Assembly (NCBI GenBank): GCA_916700875.1
Contig: CAKAKS010000001.1
Coordinates: forward strand, 13,703,741 to 13,767,740
Reading direction: 5' to 3'
Origin: Sebastes aleutianus
Lineage: Eukaryota > Chordata > Actinopteri > Perciformes > Sebastidae
DNA length: 64,000 nucleotides
Part shown: piece by piece, positions 10,291 to 22,323 of the stretch
How the letters are laid out: each line of letters starts with the position of its first letter
Numbering within the stretch: the first letter of the stretch is position 1
The notes under the pieces: generated by a model
Database searches by the model: none
Seen by the model: only the letters and a program-made list of their open reading frames with translations
Told to the model about the DNA's origin: nothing
Position numbers and translations under genes: made by a program

Positions 10291-11324
10291 GCAGAAAGGA
10301 TACTATCCTGTATTAAAGGAGGCAAACACAATATCCAGTTATTATCCACTGACATCAGTCAAAGTGAGCCTCCACACCAGCTTATTGCTTATAAAGTGTT
10401 TTTGTAACTTCATTATGAGATCATTACCAGGAGAAGTCATTTCACTCCTTGAGAGCTCAGTTCTCTGTAACTTTCTCCATCTTGGCGTCTTCCTGTCGCT
10501 GCCGTGCTGAGCGGGCATCTTGAACAGATCGCTGCTTGACGTGTTACTCAACGACAGTTTGACAGAATGTTTGTCATGCTGCAGACGATCACAACCCAAA
10601 TGCTGTGTGACACGTTGTAGTTTTATAAAAATGCAGCACTGACAGAATAGTTGTCACCGTCAACGTCTGAAAACAGTTGAGACTTGTGGAGCAGCTCTGC
10701 TGTGAGGCTGAGAGACATTTTGGCTCTCGGTCAAGGACTTCGGGAAAAGTAGTGAAGCCCCAGTTGGTGACTCACTGTAATCGATTTTAAAATCTAATAA
10801 TAGTCCCAGATTGATGTGGACTACGAGCCTTCAAGAGCACTTCTGTGCATAAATAACCCAGGCAATTAGGAGCAGTCAAACATACAGACAGAGAGGGAAT
10901 CAATCCAGGCTCCTAACTGTTAACGTTCACTCAGCAGCATGCGCCTGCAGAGCCATCTGAAGCACTAAATATCACATTAAAGGCACTTAGTGAGGACGGA
11001 CACCTGCTTTGCACTCACACCACAACATATGAATATTGATGAGTTGTTGTGCCGTTTTACGAGCGTGGCATCATGGAGCCTAACTTACCGTTAAGCTCTG
11101 ATAATAATAGTCAATATTAATAGGAACATCACTTCACAGCATCCCTCAGCAAAACATGTTGATGTTAGAGAGGCTTGCTTGTGAAAGGTCAAATCCCAAG
11201 TCAAGTATGGAGGAGGAGGGTGGTCGTCTCCTCATTGAAATCGTGAATGAGCTGCCGGTTAATGAAAGCACTCAGCTCAGTGTCTGTGTTAAATCGATTC
11301 AGATCAACAGGAGGTGCAGCCCGG
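10291..11324. other. Intron 1 sequence without recognised elements
   Basis: No gene, RNA or repeat recognised. 10640-11060 looks non-repetitive within this window. Confidence 0.5.
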
Positions 11325-11750
11325 TCGCACTAAATAGCGTATGAATGACATGGTAATTCGCAAGTCATTTTGGGTGCAATAAGAACGCCGTTCGTGCTTT
11401 TGGCGTGTCAGAGTCAGTAAAGTAGAATAAAAAGAGAGAAAGACTGCTGATGGTGGGCGGGAGTGGAGGTGGATGGGTCCAACAAACACAGGACTTGTAT
11501 ACAGTGACGTTTGTGATGTGTTATCCATACTTCTATTTCATTGTTTCAGTATGTATATAGAGTATTTTACATACTTAATTTGAGCCCAACCATGACGTTT
11601 TTCCTAAACCTAACTAAATGTTTTTTTGCCATTACTGTAGTTTTGCTGCGTGGCATAAAAACGACACGCAAAAAGGTTTAAATGCGTTCATGACACGCTG
11701 GATGTCCTTGTAATGTCATGCTATTCATATGCATTCCATGAGATCAGGTT
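11325..11750. repeat. Family B repeat copy
   Basis: Contains AGCGTATGAATGACATGGTA, TTTTGGCGTGTCAGAG, GGATGGGTCCAACAAACACA and GACGTTTTTCCTAAACCTAA, and ends in CCATGAGATCAGG. This is the same set of blocks as at 23085-24140, partly inverted. Confidence 0.65.
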
Positions 11751-12805
11751 GAAATGGCCACCAACTCCTGGTAGATTTCTATGGAAAGCAGGTGAATCTG
11801 TTGGCATCTGGATGCATGTGTTTCACATTCAGCTCAATTTTACATCTTTGTGGTAAAAAGTCAAAAATCTCAATAAAACTGCACTTTTAGAAACAGTTTT
11901 TACGTTTTAGTGTATAAATGTTTCGCCACTGAGCACGAAAACAATGACAGTTAAGTAATCATCAAGTCATGTTTTAGGATTTTGCAATGTTTTCTTATTG
12001 TTAAATGGTTGTACTGTCGAATAATTGGTTTGAAAGATGTGCTGCCGTGGTGCGTTCACATGCTTGGGTGCACAGAAAGATGTTAAGCTGACAAACCTGG
12101 ACGTTGTGAAAAGAATAATGTTTTGCTGCTTTGCACTTCTACAGCTTTGTTAAAATCCACATCAAGATGATTATTGATATAATCACATTTGACAAATTAC
12201 TTTTATTAAAGAACCTGGCTGAAAATGGTTATTTTGCAACCCTGATCCTGTGTGAATGTTGAAAGCGTTGAAGTCATGGGACTTATTTCAGTGGCAGAAG
12301 ACAAACAAAGACAAGAGGAGCGTGGAAAGAGGGGAGACTCTGTATAGTTTGAATATGGGGATAATTGTGCCCATTTTCAGACAGTCTCTCCTAGAAGATA
12401 TGTGAGAAATTCCTTTCTTACCTCACACGGATGGCCAATCACGGCGTGATGTTGTTGGACACAGCGCCCCCTAATCCGATGTTGGGAAGGTGTGAGGGGA
12501 TGAGGTTTCCGGAGCCTTTTGATGAACCGATGAGCATTTCTGATGGAGTATACTTGCGCCTTAAGAGTGGAAAGAGTGTAGAGAAATATTGGTTATTGTG
12601 AGTAAAACTTTTGTTTGCCTCTTCAGCAGTTCCATTAATGTCAAATCGTCTTTCTTTCCGTGGCGTTTTCCAGGAGCCTTTTCTATGTTTTAAATGAACA
12701 TTCCAAGCAGACCAGTATTTGACAGAAATCAGAAACTTAAAAAGGTTAACTTGGACTTTATTAGATTTGTCATATACATATAGGTACATACATAAAATTT
12801 GACCT
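11751..12805. other. Intron 1 sequence without recognised elements
   Basis: AT-rich; no supported feature. Confidence 0.5.
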
Positions 12806-13060
12806 GCATTTAAGCCATTCTAAGCATTTAGGAGCAGTGGGCTGCTGTAAACCTCCTAGGAAGCAACTTGTGGTTCAGTGTCTCGCTCAAGGACACTTGC
12901 CACGTGGTTTCACAACGTTAACCACGTGGCATATTGTGTTTCTGCAAGCATGATACAAGGCTGATATGAAACATAGCTATGACATTTATTTTTGGTTCAG
13001 AAACAACGTTTAATGCATCTTGTGGTTTGCAGAAACGTACAATGCCAACAGTTTTCTGGT
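12806..13060. repeat. Dispersed repeats flanking the Tc1 insertion
   Basis: 12830-12900 (GGTTCAGTGTCTCGCTCAAG, then GACACTTG) resembles a common fish repeat. 12940-13055 (TGTTTCTGCAAGC ... TGGTTTGCAGAAACGTACAA) matches 28245-28365 and has short inverted ends (GTTTCTGCA/TGCAGAAAC), so it is probably a small MITE present twice in intron 1. Confidence 0.55.
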
Positions 13061-13094
13061 GACTGGGTTGCATCTCGATGACTGGATTTCAATG

Positions 13095-14508
13095 TGAAGC
13101 TAGAAAAGATTGAAAATAATTTGACCATAGGGACATATTAAACTAAGGTGTGTCCTGTAATTAGCATCACAGGTGTCTTCAAACTTGTAATCAGTCAGTC
13201 TGCCTATTTAAAGGGTGAAAAGTAGTCACTGTGCTGTTTGGTGTCATGGTGTGTACCACACTGAACATGGACCACAGAAAGCTAAGGAGAGAGTTGTCTG
13301 AGGAGATCAGAAAGAACATTATAGACCTTCATGTTAAAGGTAAAGGCTATAAGACCATCTCCAAGCAGCTTGACGTTCCTGTGACTACAGCTGCACATAT
13401 TATTCAGAAGTTTAAGGTCCATGGGACTGTAGCCAACCTCCCTGGACGTGGCCGCAAGAGGAAAATTGATGACATATTGAAGAGACGGATAATACGAATG
13501 GTAACCAAAGAGCCCAGAACAACTTCCAAAGAGATTAGAGGTGAACTCCAAGGTCAAGGTACATCAGTGTCAGATCGCACCATCCGTCACTGTTTGAGCC
13601 AAAGTGGACTTAATGGAAGACAACCGAGGAGGACACCAAATCATAAAAAAGCGAGACTGGAATTTTCCAAAATGCATATTGACAAGCCACAAAGCTTCTG
13701 GGAGAATGTCCTTTGGACAGATGAGACAAAACTGGAGCTTTTTGGCAAGTCACATCAGGTCTATGTTCACAGACGAAGAGATGAAGCATCCAAAGAAAAG
13801 AACACTGTACCTAATGTGAAACATGGAGGAGGCTCGGTTATGTTATGGGGCTGCTTTGTTGCATCTGGCACAGGGTGTCTTGAATCTGTGCAGGGTGCAA
13901 TGAAATCTCAAGACTATCAAGGCATTCTGGAGCGAAATGTGCTGCCCAGTGTCAGAAAGCTTGGTCTCAGTTGCAGGTCATGGGTCCTCAAACAGGATAA
14001 TGACCCAAAACACAGCTAAAAACACCCAAGAATGGCTAAGAACAAAACATTGGACTATTCTGAAGTGGCCTTCTATGAGCCCTGATCTAAATCCTATTGA
14101 ACATCTGTGGAAGGAGCTGAAACATGCAGTCTGGAGAAGGCACCCTTCAAACCTGAGACAGCTGGAGCAGTTTGCTCACGAGGAGTGGGCCAACATACCT
14201 GTCGACAGGTGCAGAAGTCTCATTGAGAGTTACAGAAATCACTTGATTGCAGTGATTGCCTCAAAAGGTTGTGCAACAAAATATTAAGTTAATGTTACCA
14301 TCATTTTTGTCTAGGCCAGTTTCATTAGTTTGTTTTTTTAAATGATTCTGCTGAACCATAATTCAAAAACAATATCTGATTTTCATTAGTTAATTTTCAG
14401 TGAATTTTTATTTATTATTACTTTTGTCAGTTTCAAGTTATTTCAGTGACCATTGTGGGTTTTTCTCTCTTTAACGGAACGTTACCAACAACTTTGCCTA
14501 CGTCTGTA
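13095..14508 (+). mobile_element. Tc1/mariner-family DNA transposon copy, defective
   Basis: A member of a very common fish Tc1-like family, inserted in intron 1 of the receptor in the same orientation. The right end reads to about 14508, in CGTCTGTA next to a TA, the expected target dinucleotide. The internal 5' leader from about 13115 (GACCATAGGGACATATTAAA) is recognisable, but the long left terminal inverted repeat, which should mirror 14330-14508, is missing or replaced, so the left boundary is uncertain. A copy with one TIR and a broken transposase should be immobile. Confidence 0.9.
13270..14287 (+). pseudogene. Tc1-like transposase, frameshifted
   Basis: Cut-and-paste transposase remnant. 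The N-terminal paired-like helix-turn-helix DNA-binding part starts at MDHRKLRRELSEEIRKN (ATG at 13270) and runs through GYKTISKQLDVP, followed by the basic GRGRKRK stretch. The DDE catalytic triad is visible as LWTDETKLELF (first Asp), LKQDNDPKH (second Asp) and SPDLNPIEHLWKEL (Glu). Just after NDPKH, at about 14012-14018, two bases (CA) are lost compared with the family, giving a stop (TAA) at 14017. The remaining ~95 residues, to the ASKGCATKY end at 14287, continue in another reading frame. A second short loss seems present in the linker near RRTPNHKKARLEF. The decay is light, suggesting a fairly recent insertion. Confidence 0.9.
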
Positions 14509-14651
14509 TAACTACATGTTGAAATACAGTTATTGAAATGATGTTGAAACAATGGATATATGTAATGTCAAAGTCTAAAAAATCTCCACTTTTCAGTCAA
14601 ATGTAGCCTAGTTTTAACTTCGTCTGAACAAGCTGTGTTCAAACTACTTTA

Positions 14652-15109
14652 AAAGGTGCTAAATGCGAGATTGGGAGCTTTTCTATTGCCTCCATACAGC
14701 TCACAACAGGGTGACGGCTGAGCCAGTAGCTCGTAGCTAACAGTGCTAACAGAGCGAACAAAGGCAACACTGCTGACAGAGATAACAGTGTTAACATGAG
14801 AGGGAACCAGAGGATGTGTGCTACGCTTCCACGACAATGCTGTCGGTCAGGACGGCGTTATCAGCCGTAACCGCCGTATGAGAGTAGCGCAGAGCGGCGG
14901 CCATGAGCTAGCCAGTTGGGCACGCTCACATGCACTGTAAGGCACACACGGCTACGTGAACAAAGCACAGAGAAGCTCTGATTACAACACACACAGAGGG
15001 AGAAAGACTTCATTCTCTGCTCAGGTAGACATTACTCCTCTATATCTTTACATAGACAATAGTTGTTGATGATATACTAATGCTCTGGATATTGTATAGA
15101 GCACCTTTA
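14652..15109. repeat. MITE, family E
   Basis: 458-bp element with short inverted ends AAAGGTGCT and AGCACCTTT. The inner block AAGCTCTGATTACAACACAC and GACTTCATTCTCTGCTCAGG recurs in a shortened copy at 46415-46560. The left side holds GCTAACA/GATAACAGTG-type imperfect repeats. Confidence 0.7.
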
Positions 15110-15540
15110 TCTGTTGCAATGGGGCGTGGATGTCTTTATTTTAGAGTGATAAGATCACAAAGTAAGTGATCTTTGGTCAAGAAAGTGGTGAATTTAAGAA
15201 GGGGAGGTTTGAGCTGGCAGGGTTTTTGCAAGTTAATTATCTTTATCTCTATCCAGCATCACTCTCCGTCACCCGAGTGTCTAAATCTGCAGCCTGCGAT
15301 CATCCCGTCACAGTCATGCTCCAGAGCGCCACACACTGTCACCGTGACTAATTTGCATCGCCATGAATCAATACATAAACACCAATTCCCTTTAGCTCGT
15401 CAAAGCTGTCCCATACGCATCGGTCACAAAAAAAGTAATTTGTCTTCTCCTGTTTTTCCATCAATGTGGGAGGAAGATCCCTGGAATTCCTAAGTGAAAA
15501 TGAAACGATTGGAGGTGGAAAACTGGATGAATTGTTCAGC
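15110..15540. other. Apparently unique intronic block
   Basis: 15240-15420 is non-repetitive in this window and has balanced composition, including GACTAATTTGCATCGCCATG, where ATTTGCAT is an octamer/POU-type motif. It could be a conserved non-coding element; no conservation data were available. Confidence 0.3.
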
Positions 15541-15940
15541 TCTCTCATTTATTCTTCCCGTCGCCACCTCCTCATTCATCTCATTTCCCTTCCTGTCTTC
15601 TCGTATCTCTTCTTTTACCCCCTCATCTTCTCAACTCCAGACTCAATTCAACTCCTGCCTTTCCAATTCTCCTTCTCCCAAAAATCCAACCTTTTTTTGT
15701 CCTTTCCGTTTGATTCATTCTTTAGTCTCTTCTTCTCACCTGTCCTCTACTCTCATCCCTTTTCAATCACCCTCCCCTCCTCTTGATTACTCTTCTCTTT
15801 CCTCTTCTCCTGCCCTGTCAGGTCTCTCATCTCCTCTTTCTCCTCTTTTCTTCTCCTACCAGTGAATATCCTCTTGTCTCCATCTCCCTGTTGTCCCCTC
15901 CATCCATTAATCTCCCCTCTCCATCTGCTCTGTCAGAGAT
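15541..15940. repeat. Pyrimidine-rich low-complexity tract
   Basis: About 400 bases dominated by C and T with few G. It gives long but meaningless Ser/Pro/Phe-rich open frames on the plus strand. Confidence 0.85.
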
Positions 15941-17924
15941 AGATTACTCTGTCATTAGTGAAGTCCCGTCACCGTTCATTATGTCCGTGTCACCACATCT
16001 ACACAAACACGACACATTACCTTCATTCATGCAAAAAAAACACCTGTAAATACAACTCTGTTAATACGCTCTGGGAGAACAATTCAACAGAAATAGCTGT
16101 AATTGTTTACATCTGAAAAGGCAATTATCACGAGAGGAACGTTTCTGACTGCTCCGCTCAGCTCTCGGTGGAATTGCTCAAACGTGGGCGGGATTGCATT
16201 GTGTTTTGCATCGCCGCCGCTTCCTGGCTGATTGCCCAAACTCACCGAATTTAAATCATTTGTGAACACCGAGTCCTGCTGGAAATCAATTTGTCGAAGC
16301 GTGAGCGAGTCAGACAGGTTTCATTGATCTAGAGGCCAGTAGATCAGCGGCTCTTAACCTTTTCAGAGCCAGAGGACAGTCCCATCTGGACAGAGTAATC
16401 CACAGCAGCGATGAACTCTAAATGTCATCCAGATCCATTCATGAACACGCATTTTTATTTTGTCTTAATTATACAAGTTCAGTAGTGTCCAGTGTCGGGA
16501 ATAAAGCAGTAAAAGGCCGATAGCTGCTACACGAGGTGCTCAAACTGACTCTCTCTAACGTCACTCACAGTTCTCCAGAGGAACTTTATTAACTATCCTG
16601 TGAGTTAGAGCCAAAAAATCTAAATTTGGTCAACTGACTGTTGAAGCCTGAGAGCCAATCAAGGCATAAACTTCCTGAAACAAACATCTTTAAGCTCATC
16701 TTATTGAAACCAAAATTGGGGCACCAAGACACACATTAGAGAGAGTAAACTCTAATTCCTCTTTCACACCACTGACCAGGGTTGGACCAGGGTTATCTGA
16801 CCCATGTTCAACCCTTCTTTAGTCAGTTCTAACCAAGCCAGTCAACCCGGGTTAATCCCTGGTCAGGACAAAATCAGATACGACCTGGGTCACAATCCCG
16901 GAGCAATGCATACCAATTAGCTCAGGTGTTTGAAATGGGTGTTAGAAATGGGTGGGGGTGTTACAGGTCTGGAGATTTACAGAGGGAGGGTATGACAGTG
17001 GCATCATCAATGTGTGCAAAAACGTAAAATGTCACAGAATGATGCATGTTATGGGTCTAAATATAGTACAAGCAGCATTTTTACCTTTGTAAAATGTTAA
17101 ACTATGTTATATGTTATGTGGGGCTGTAATGTATGCAAAAACATACAGATTTACATCCATCAATCAACACTCATGAACTACGTTGTGCTATCTAATATGA
17201 TAATATAGGCTACATTTACAAAAGGATTAGAAACTTCTGAAAACTGAAATGAATATTTTGCTCACTCCACCATCCCAGCAAAGATTTTATACATATAGTA
17301 GGACTACTAAAGTTGTTCAGTTGGACATGTGGCAACTGTTGGATAATGTAAGAGTTTGTCCGGATGTAATAAAATTAGTTTATATTTCATTTAGTTTGCT
17401 AATTGCTCGATAATGTAAGGAACTGGGACTGGGTTTGTTACTTTATAACAGATGGTACAGGCGACAGATGGATCATTTTGCGAGTTTATTTTGAAAATTA
17501 AAAAAGTTAAAAAGGTGAAGTTACAAATAGAAATAGATGCGCTCCCAGCTGGTTGTACTGTGAGGTGTTTGGCTGTGTTTCTGTGTAAAGTTACAGTGGA
17601 CGCGTCTCTCATTCAGCAACCTTGTTATGTTCACATACACTACGTAAATTGTCCATCATCCTACCAGTCACCAGTACCCCCTCCTGAAAAAGTCCAGTCT
17701 GCTCTGAATGGCTTGATGTTTTCTGATCTAGACAGCCCACTAAAAACTAACGGGGTTGTCTTATTGCACAGTTTGTTGGTTGGTAGGCACTCCAGATACC
17801 CAAATGTATGTGCACAAGCAGTCTCTGTCTATGTGTAGTCTGACAGTACAGACATTTACTGTGTTTGTGTATCAGTAAAGTGTGCATGTGTGCTGTATGT
17901 GCAGCTGCAGACAAAAGAGATTTC
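15941..17924. other. Intron 1 sequence, mostly unassigned
   Basis: 16080-16320 appears unique and relatively GC-rich. 16750-16890 has several near-repeats of CCAGGGTTGG/ACCCGGGTTA that look like part of an old repeat. A 128-codon open frame at 17452-17838 has no recognisable motif. Confidence 0.45.
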
Positions 17925-17933
17925 AAAACTTAC

Positions 17934-17993
17934 CATGAACTCTACTTGATTTAACTCCGTTCCCTCTGGGTTGTTTTCTTTTTGCTTCCATCT
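17934..17993 (-). other. Candidate 60-nt antisense exon
   Basis: On the minus strand a strong pyrimidine tract ends in GTGTTTAG, followed by 60 bases that stay open in one frame (MEAKRKQPRGNGVKSSRVHG) and then CATG|GTAAGTTT, a near-perfect donor. Good signals on both sides of an open 60-mer are unusual by chance, but the adjoining sequence (18040-18290) is repetitive and no partner exon was found. Confidence 0.25.
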
Positions 17994-18039
17994 CTAAACA
18001 CAGAAAAAGAGGAGTCAAACAAATTGAGATCTCTAAAAC

Positions 18040-18290
18040 GTTCAGCGTGTTTGTGCCACATAGAGCAAATCTGCCTCTGTTTGCTTTGTGTTTTCCCATG
18101 CTTCCACTGTTTACGTCCATGTTTGCTAGCTTGTTGTTTCCTTTAGTGCATTGCAGCATTTGTTGGCAGGTTACCACCACCAACAGTGAAATATTAATAA
18201 TCCTTTTGTTTGTACACAATACAAACTAAACAGGGACCCACTCATCAAAACCTTGCTCCGTAGCGCTACTAGTGGTCAAAAACCATCCAC
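18040..18290. repeat. Dispersed repeat, copy 1
   Basis: Shares GTTTACGTCCATGTTTGCT, a TGCATTGCAGCATT-type block and GTAGCGCTACTAGTGGTC with 25570-25715 (GTTTACATCCATGTTTACTT, TATAGTGCTACTATAGGTCC). Confidence 0.5.
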
Positions 18291-19029
18291 ACAGGACCAC
18301 ATACAAAGTTAATGTGCTCTTCAAGAACAGGATAAAACATCATCTTACAGTCTGTGATATATATTTATATGTGGTGATAAATATCAGCGGCTCCACACAG
18401 ATGGAGTTTGGTCAGTGTTAATCGTTGGGATGGTGGGTGGTGTCACTCTCTGCATCATGAGAAGTAAAGCTGAGCAGATGGTGGTTCTCTGGGTGTTTCT
18501 CTTAATCCTAGAACCAACCAGTTTGACAGCTGGAGACCAGCAGGAAGTGGGGTCTGCTTTGAAATACCAACCACTGAGGGGATTTACTCGTAAGATTAGC
18601 TCACGATTCCTCTCTGACCTTCATTTTCATCTCCAACATCTCAAGACGTTCACTCTGAGGAGCTCTGGTGGATCTCAACGAGCCCTGAAGCTCCCAACTA
18701 ATGAGACTTATTATGTAAATGAGTGAAACGGTCAGCGATGACCAGATAATGAACGTGAATAAAACATACATCCAGCAGCTATAATTAGGTTTGGGCTTTC
18801 TGAAACCACAAGTCAATCTGTCCATTAAACCCCTGGTCCTTTCAAATCGCTCATCAAATCTATGTAGGTTTAACATTCAGCATTTTGAAGTAAAGTTAAA
18901 GTAAAGACATTAAGTCCACTACATAACTTGATATTTAAGAACAAAACTCAGATTTAGTTGAGATCTATAATCAGTTTTTGTTTACTTGGTTGGCAGAAAC
19001 CCAACAGCTTTGAGTGCAACCTAAATTAC

Positions 19030-19150
19030 GCATGTTTGGTGAAAATCAAAAAAAAAATCGAAAAAATTTACATTTTACAATCTTGCAAATTTGTGTGTTT
19101 TTTCTTGTAAATTTACAACTTTAATCTTGGAAATTCTGAGTTTTTTCCCT
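19030..19150. repeat. A/T-rich repeat with AAATTTACAACTTTAATCTTG-type units
   Basis: Near-repeats of CTTGCAAATTTGTGTGTTTT and TTGTAAATTTACAACTTTAA. The same motif forms both arms of the inverted repeat at 35340-36005. Confidence 0.55.
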
Positions 19151-19159
19151 GAACATTAC

Positions 19160-20341
19160 CGCCTCCCCCCAGCTCCATATATATTGATATATAGACTGTA
19201 TCTATATATTCTTTTTTTTACCTACACTGGCCTTAATACGCCGTTGTACTTTCTGATATATATAGACATAAAATACTAGTCAGATTAATCGATCATGGGA
19301 ATAATAATTAGTTGCAGAACTTATCAAATATTGAGGTGGCTCTGAAAAATTTGTAGCTTGATCCTTCAGAGGAAATCCGCTGTATGAGTTTGGATTCACA
19401 ACAGACGATGGATCTGAACCATGATCGGAGTCATGGCCCCGTAGCATCCCCTCTAGACCCCTTAGTCTTTCAAACTGGAACCAGACATCAGGACCAAACC
19501 CTTTGGTATCGGTGAAGCCTGTTTTGGCTGCTTACTTACAGCAAAACATGCTGACAGTGACTGAGTTAGTCGAGACATCAGCACTTTATTCTTGTGTCAT
19601 TATGAATTTGAGGTCTGACAGAGTTCATTTTCTCTTTTCCTCTCACTGAATAGATATTTTTCTTGTCAAGTATAGATTTTAAGGGAGTATGAAGAGTGAT
19701 CTGTATTGCCTTCACATCATTAAACCTTTACAGCTTCAGTATTGGGTGACTGCACTGCCCGATCAAGGTCACAGATGGCCAGCAGGTGAAAGAAATATTC
19801 ATGGAAGCTCCCCTCGGGGTTTTCAGATAGCACAGCTTTTAGAAATGCTGTGTGGTGCAGTTCCTGCTCCAGCAAAAGCATTTTCAATCATCATGGAAGG
19901 CTGACAATAAATAAAAATATATTTGTTGTAGATTTTTGCAGCTTGTTCCGACCCTGACCATATCTGACGGTGTAAATATTGAGCTATTGAGCTCAGCTAC
20001 TTTGTCAGAAACACAACAAAAGAGCAGCTGGTATGTCTGTTTACAGTGCAGCCAAACAGTGTGAGTTTGCAGTTTGCGTGTTTGTGAAGTTGATCTTTGT
20101 CATCTTGTTCTTCACACATCAGGACAAACTAGCGTGTCAGGAACATTTTGACAAACCGTAAAATGGTGACACACTAAATCTCAGGTTAACCCTCAGTTTA
20201 ATGTCCATTTACAGCCTAAAAGACAAATATTTGTTGGAGGAGATGGAAATTAGACGAGGCCTATAAAAGCTGTTGAGTCATATTGGGTCGCTGAAATGCA
20301 TCTGCTATGATACATGATTCACTCTTGTATAAATCTGTTCA
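19160..20341. other. Intron 1 sequence without recognised elements
   Basis: No supported gene or repeat family; a TATA-rich stretch lies at 19180-19265. Confidence 0.5.
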
Positions 20342-20600
20342 AAATGTACCTTAAAAGGGAGATTCGTCAAGTATTTAATACTCTTATCAACATGGGAGTG
20401 GACAAATATGCTGCTTTATGCAAATGAATGTATATATTTACTATTGGAAATCAATTAACAACATAAAACAATAACAAATATTGTCCAGAAACCTTCACAG
20501 GTACTGTATTTATCATAAACAAATATGCTCAAATCATAACATGGCAAATTGCAGCCCAACAGGCAACAACAGCTGTCAGTGTGTTTAAGCTAAAGATCTG
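20342..20600. repeat. Family C repeat, partial copy
   Basis: AAAATGTACCTTAAAAGGGA to CAACAGCTGTCAGTGTGTT, about 90% like the corresponding part of 9743-10290. Confidence 0.7.
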
Positions 20601-21739
20601 AGTTCTTCTTCCACCAATAGCCGTGGATATCTCGAAATCATGAGACGTAATAGTAAAACTGATCCGCAGAGAGCAAAAAACAAAGAGGTGTTACAACAAC
20701 AGAAACAGGTGGCAGGAAGCTTAAGAACCCAGCACACGTCTGCTGTGTGCTGAAGGCATGTGTTGCTGCTGCAGCATATGACATGAAGTCATGGCCTCCC
20801 TTTTCCCCCTGACATCATGTCTGATGAGCCTGACCTGATCCGTGCCACCTGCCCAACCTCGTCCTGAAGCAGCACACCTGCCCGAGGATTCAGACTCTCT
20901 GGTGAGCGTCCACAGCGCCATGATTTATGTTATCTTATTCCCTTTAACTGCTCCGATGCTTTACGGTTTTATATAATTCCTTCTCTTTGTTGTTTCAGTG
21001 TTGTTGGTGAGGACACTGCTGGAGGCAACATCTTTAACCTCACACCCTCAGATCCTGACTCTGGAAATAAATGTGTTATATAAATGTATCTGCTGTGTTT
21101 CTATCAGTAGAATTTAGAACGTGCAGTTTAATGCAACTTCACACCCATTGCTATATATGTACCATCCCAAATCCCTCTTAGAGTATCAAATATTTAGCTC
21201 CTGTAGGCTTCAAAGGCGGCTGCACAAACTTTTGTCATTTGTGATTCACAGCAGGGACAATGGATTCCAATATAATGATTTTTTTTGGTCATATTTTCAC
21301 CCAAATGTGGCTAAATGTCCAACTTGATGTATTAAACTCTGTCAGTAAAACTGTCTGTCTTGAGTCAGCATGGTGTCTTGATTGATGAGGAAGTAACTCT
21401 TTGACTGAAATATCCAGGAGCCAATCAGTAAACTACAATTTCAATTCTGAACCCTGAAAGGTTCATCAGTCTGGCCAATGAGTGAGCTTGGATTGAACGG
21501 TTCTGACCAATGGAAGAGCAGCAGGGGGTGGGTGCTTTAAAGGTCAGGTCATATTTGTCATATTTTCTTCAGTCCAATGAGATTGATAGTTGGATGGCTC
21601 ATCACATATCTGAAAACACAGTTTTGCAATGTGAGAGTTAAAATCACAATATGGCACCATATCCATTCAATTTGGGTTTTATTACTTAAAACAATGGACA
21701 ATTATTGATGTGAGAAATCCATATTTTTTTGGTTTTCAG
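20601..21739. other. Intron 1 sequence without recognised elements
   Basis: No supported gene or repeat family. Confidence 0.5.
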
Positions 21740-22015
21740 GCACATTTATATTGTTAAATCATATATGTATTGATTCAAATAGTTAATCGTGATTAATCAC
21801 AAATGAATTACTCATTTTCTATCTGTTCAAAATGTACCTTAAAGGGAGATTTGTCAAGTATTTAATACTCTTTCCAACATGGAGTGGGCAAATAAGCTGC
21901 TTTATGCAAATGTATGGATATATTTATTATTTAACAATGACAAATATTGTCCAGATTCCTTAGGTTTTTTAGTTTCATATGATGTATCTTCACTCTTGCT
22001 TTACAACTCTGTCGA
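21740..22015. repeat. Family C repeat with its left end, internally deleted
   Basis: Begins near TTAATCGTGATTAATCACAA, continues into AAAATGTACCTTAAAGGGAG, then jumps to ATGTATCTTCACTCTTGCTT. The middle of the family is missing. Confidence 0.65.
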
Positions 22016-22026
22016 GTGATAAGGGG

Positions 22027-22323
22027 TTAAAGGGGACATATCATGCTCATTTTCAGGTTCATACTTGTATTTGGGGTCTCTACTAGAACATGTTTACATG
22101 CTTTGAAGTTCAAAAAACACATTATTTTTATCATACTGTCTGTTTGAATATACCTGTATTTACCCTCTGTCTGAAACACTCCGTTTTAGCGCCTGTCTCT
22201 TTAAGAAGCCTAGTCTGCTCTGATTGGTGCAAATATGGTGCACCTTTGCAAAGGTAGTTGTCAAGCTGTAGGCGGTATATTGTAATGAGCCTACACAAGT
22301 TTTTCATGATATGTCCCCTTTAA
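22027..22323. mobile_element. MITE with TTAA ends
   Basis: 297 bp with near-perfect inverted termini (TTAAAGGGGACATATCATG and CATGATATGTCCCCTTTAA). TTAA at both ends could be a target duplication, as in piggyBac-type elements, or simply part of the TIR. It has no coding capacity. I recall it as an abundant fish MITE. Confidence 0.85.

Noticed and set aside
15466..16049. Several overlapping 88-123-codon Ser/Pro/Phe-rich frames
   Set aside because: They arise from the pyrimidine-rich tract, where stop codons are rare in these frames; no motif and no splice context.
17452..17838. 128-codon plus-strand open frame
   Set aside because: No family resemblance, ordinary base composition, no promoter or splice context; chance open frames of this length are expected in 64 kb.
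18601..18876. 91-codon minus-strand frame with one hydrophobic segment
   Set aside because: The hydrophobic stretch looked like a membrane segment, but there are no splice signals or related sequence nearby; treated as chance.
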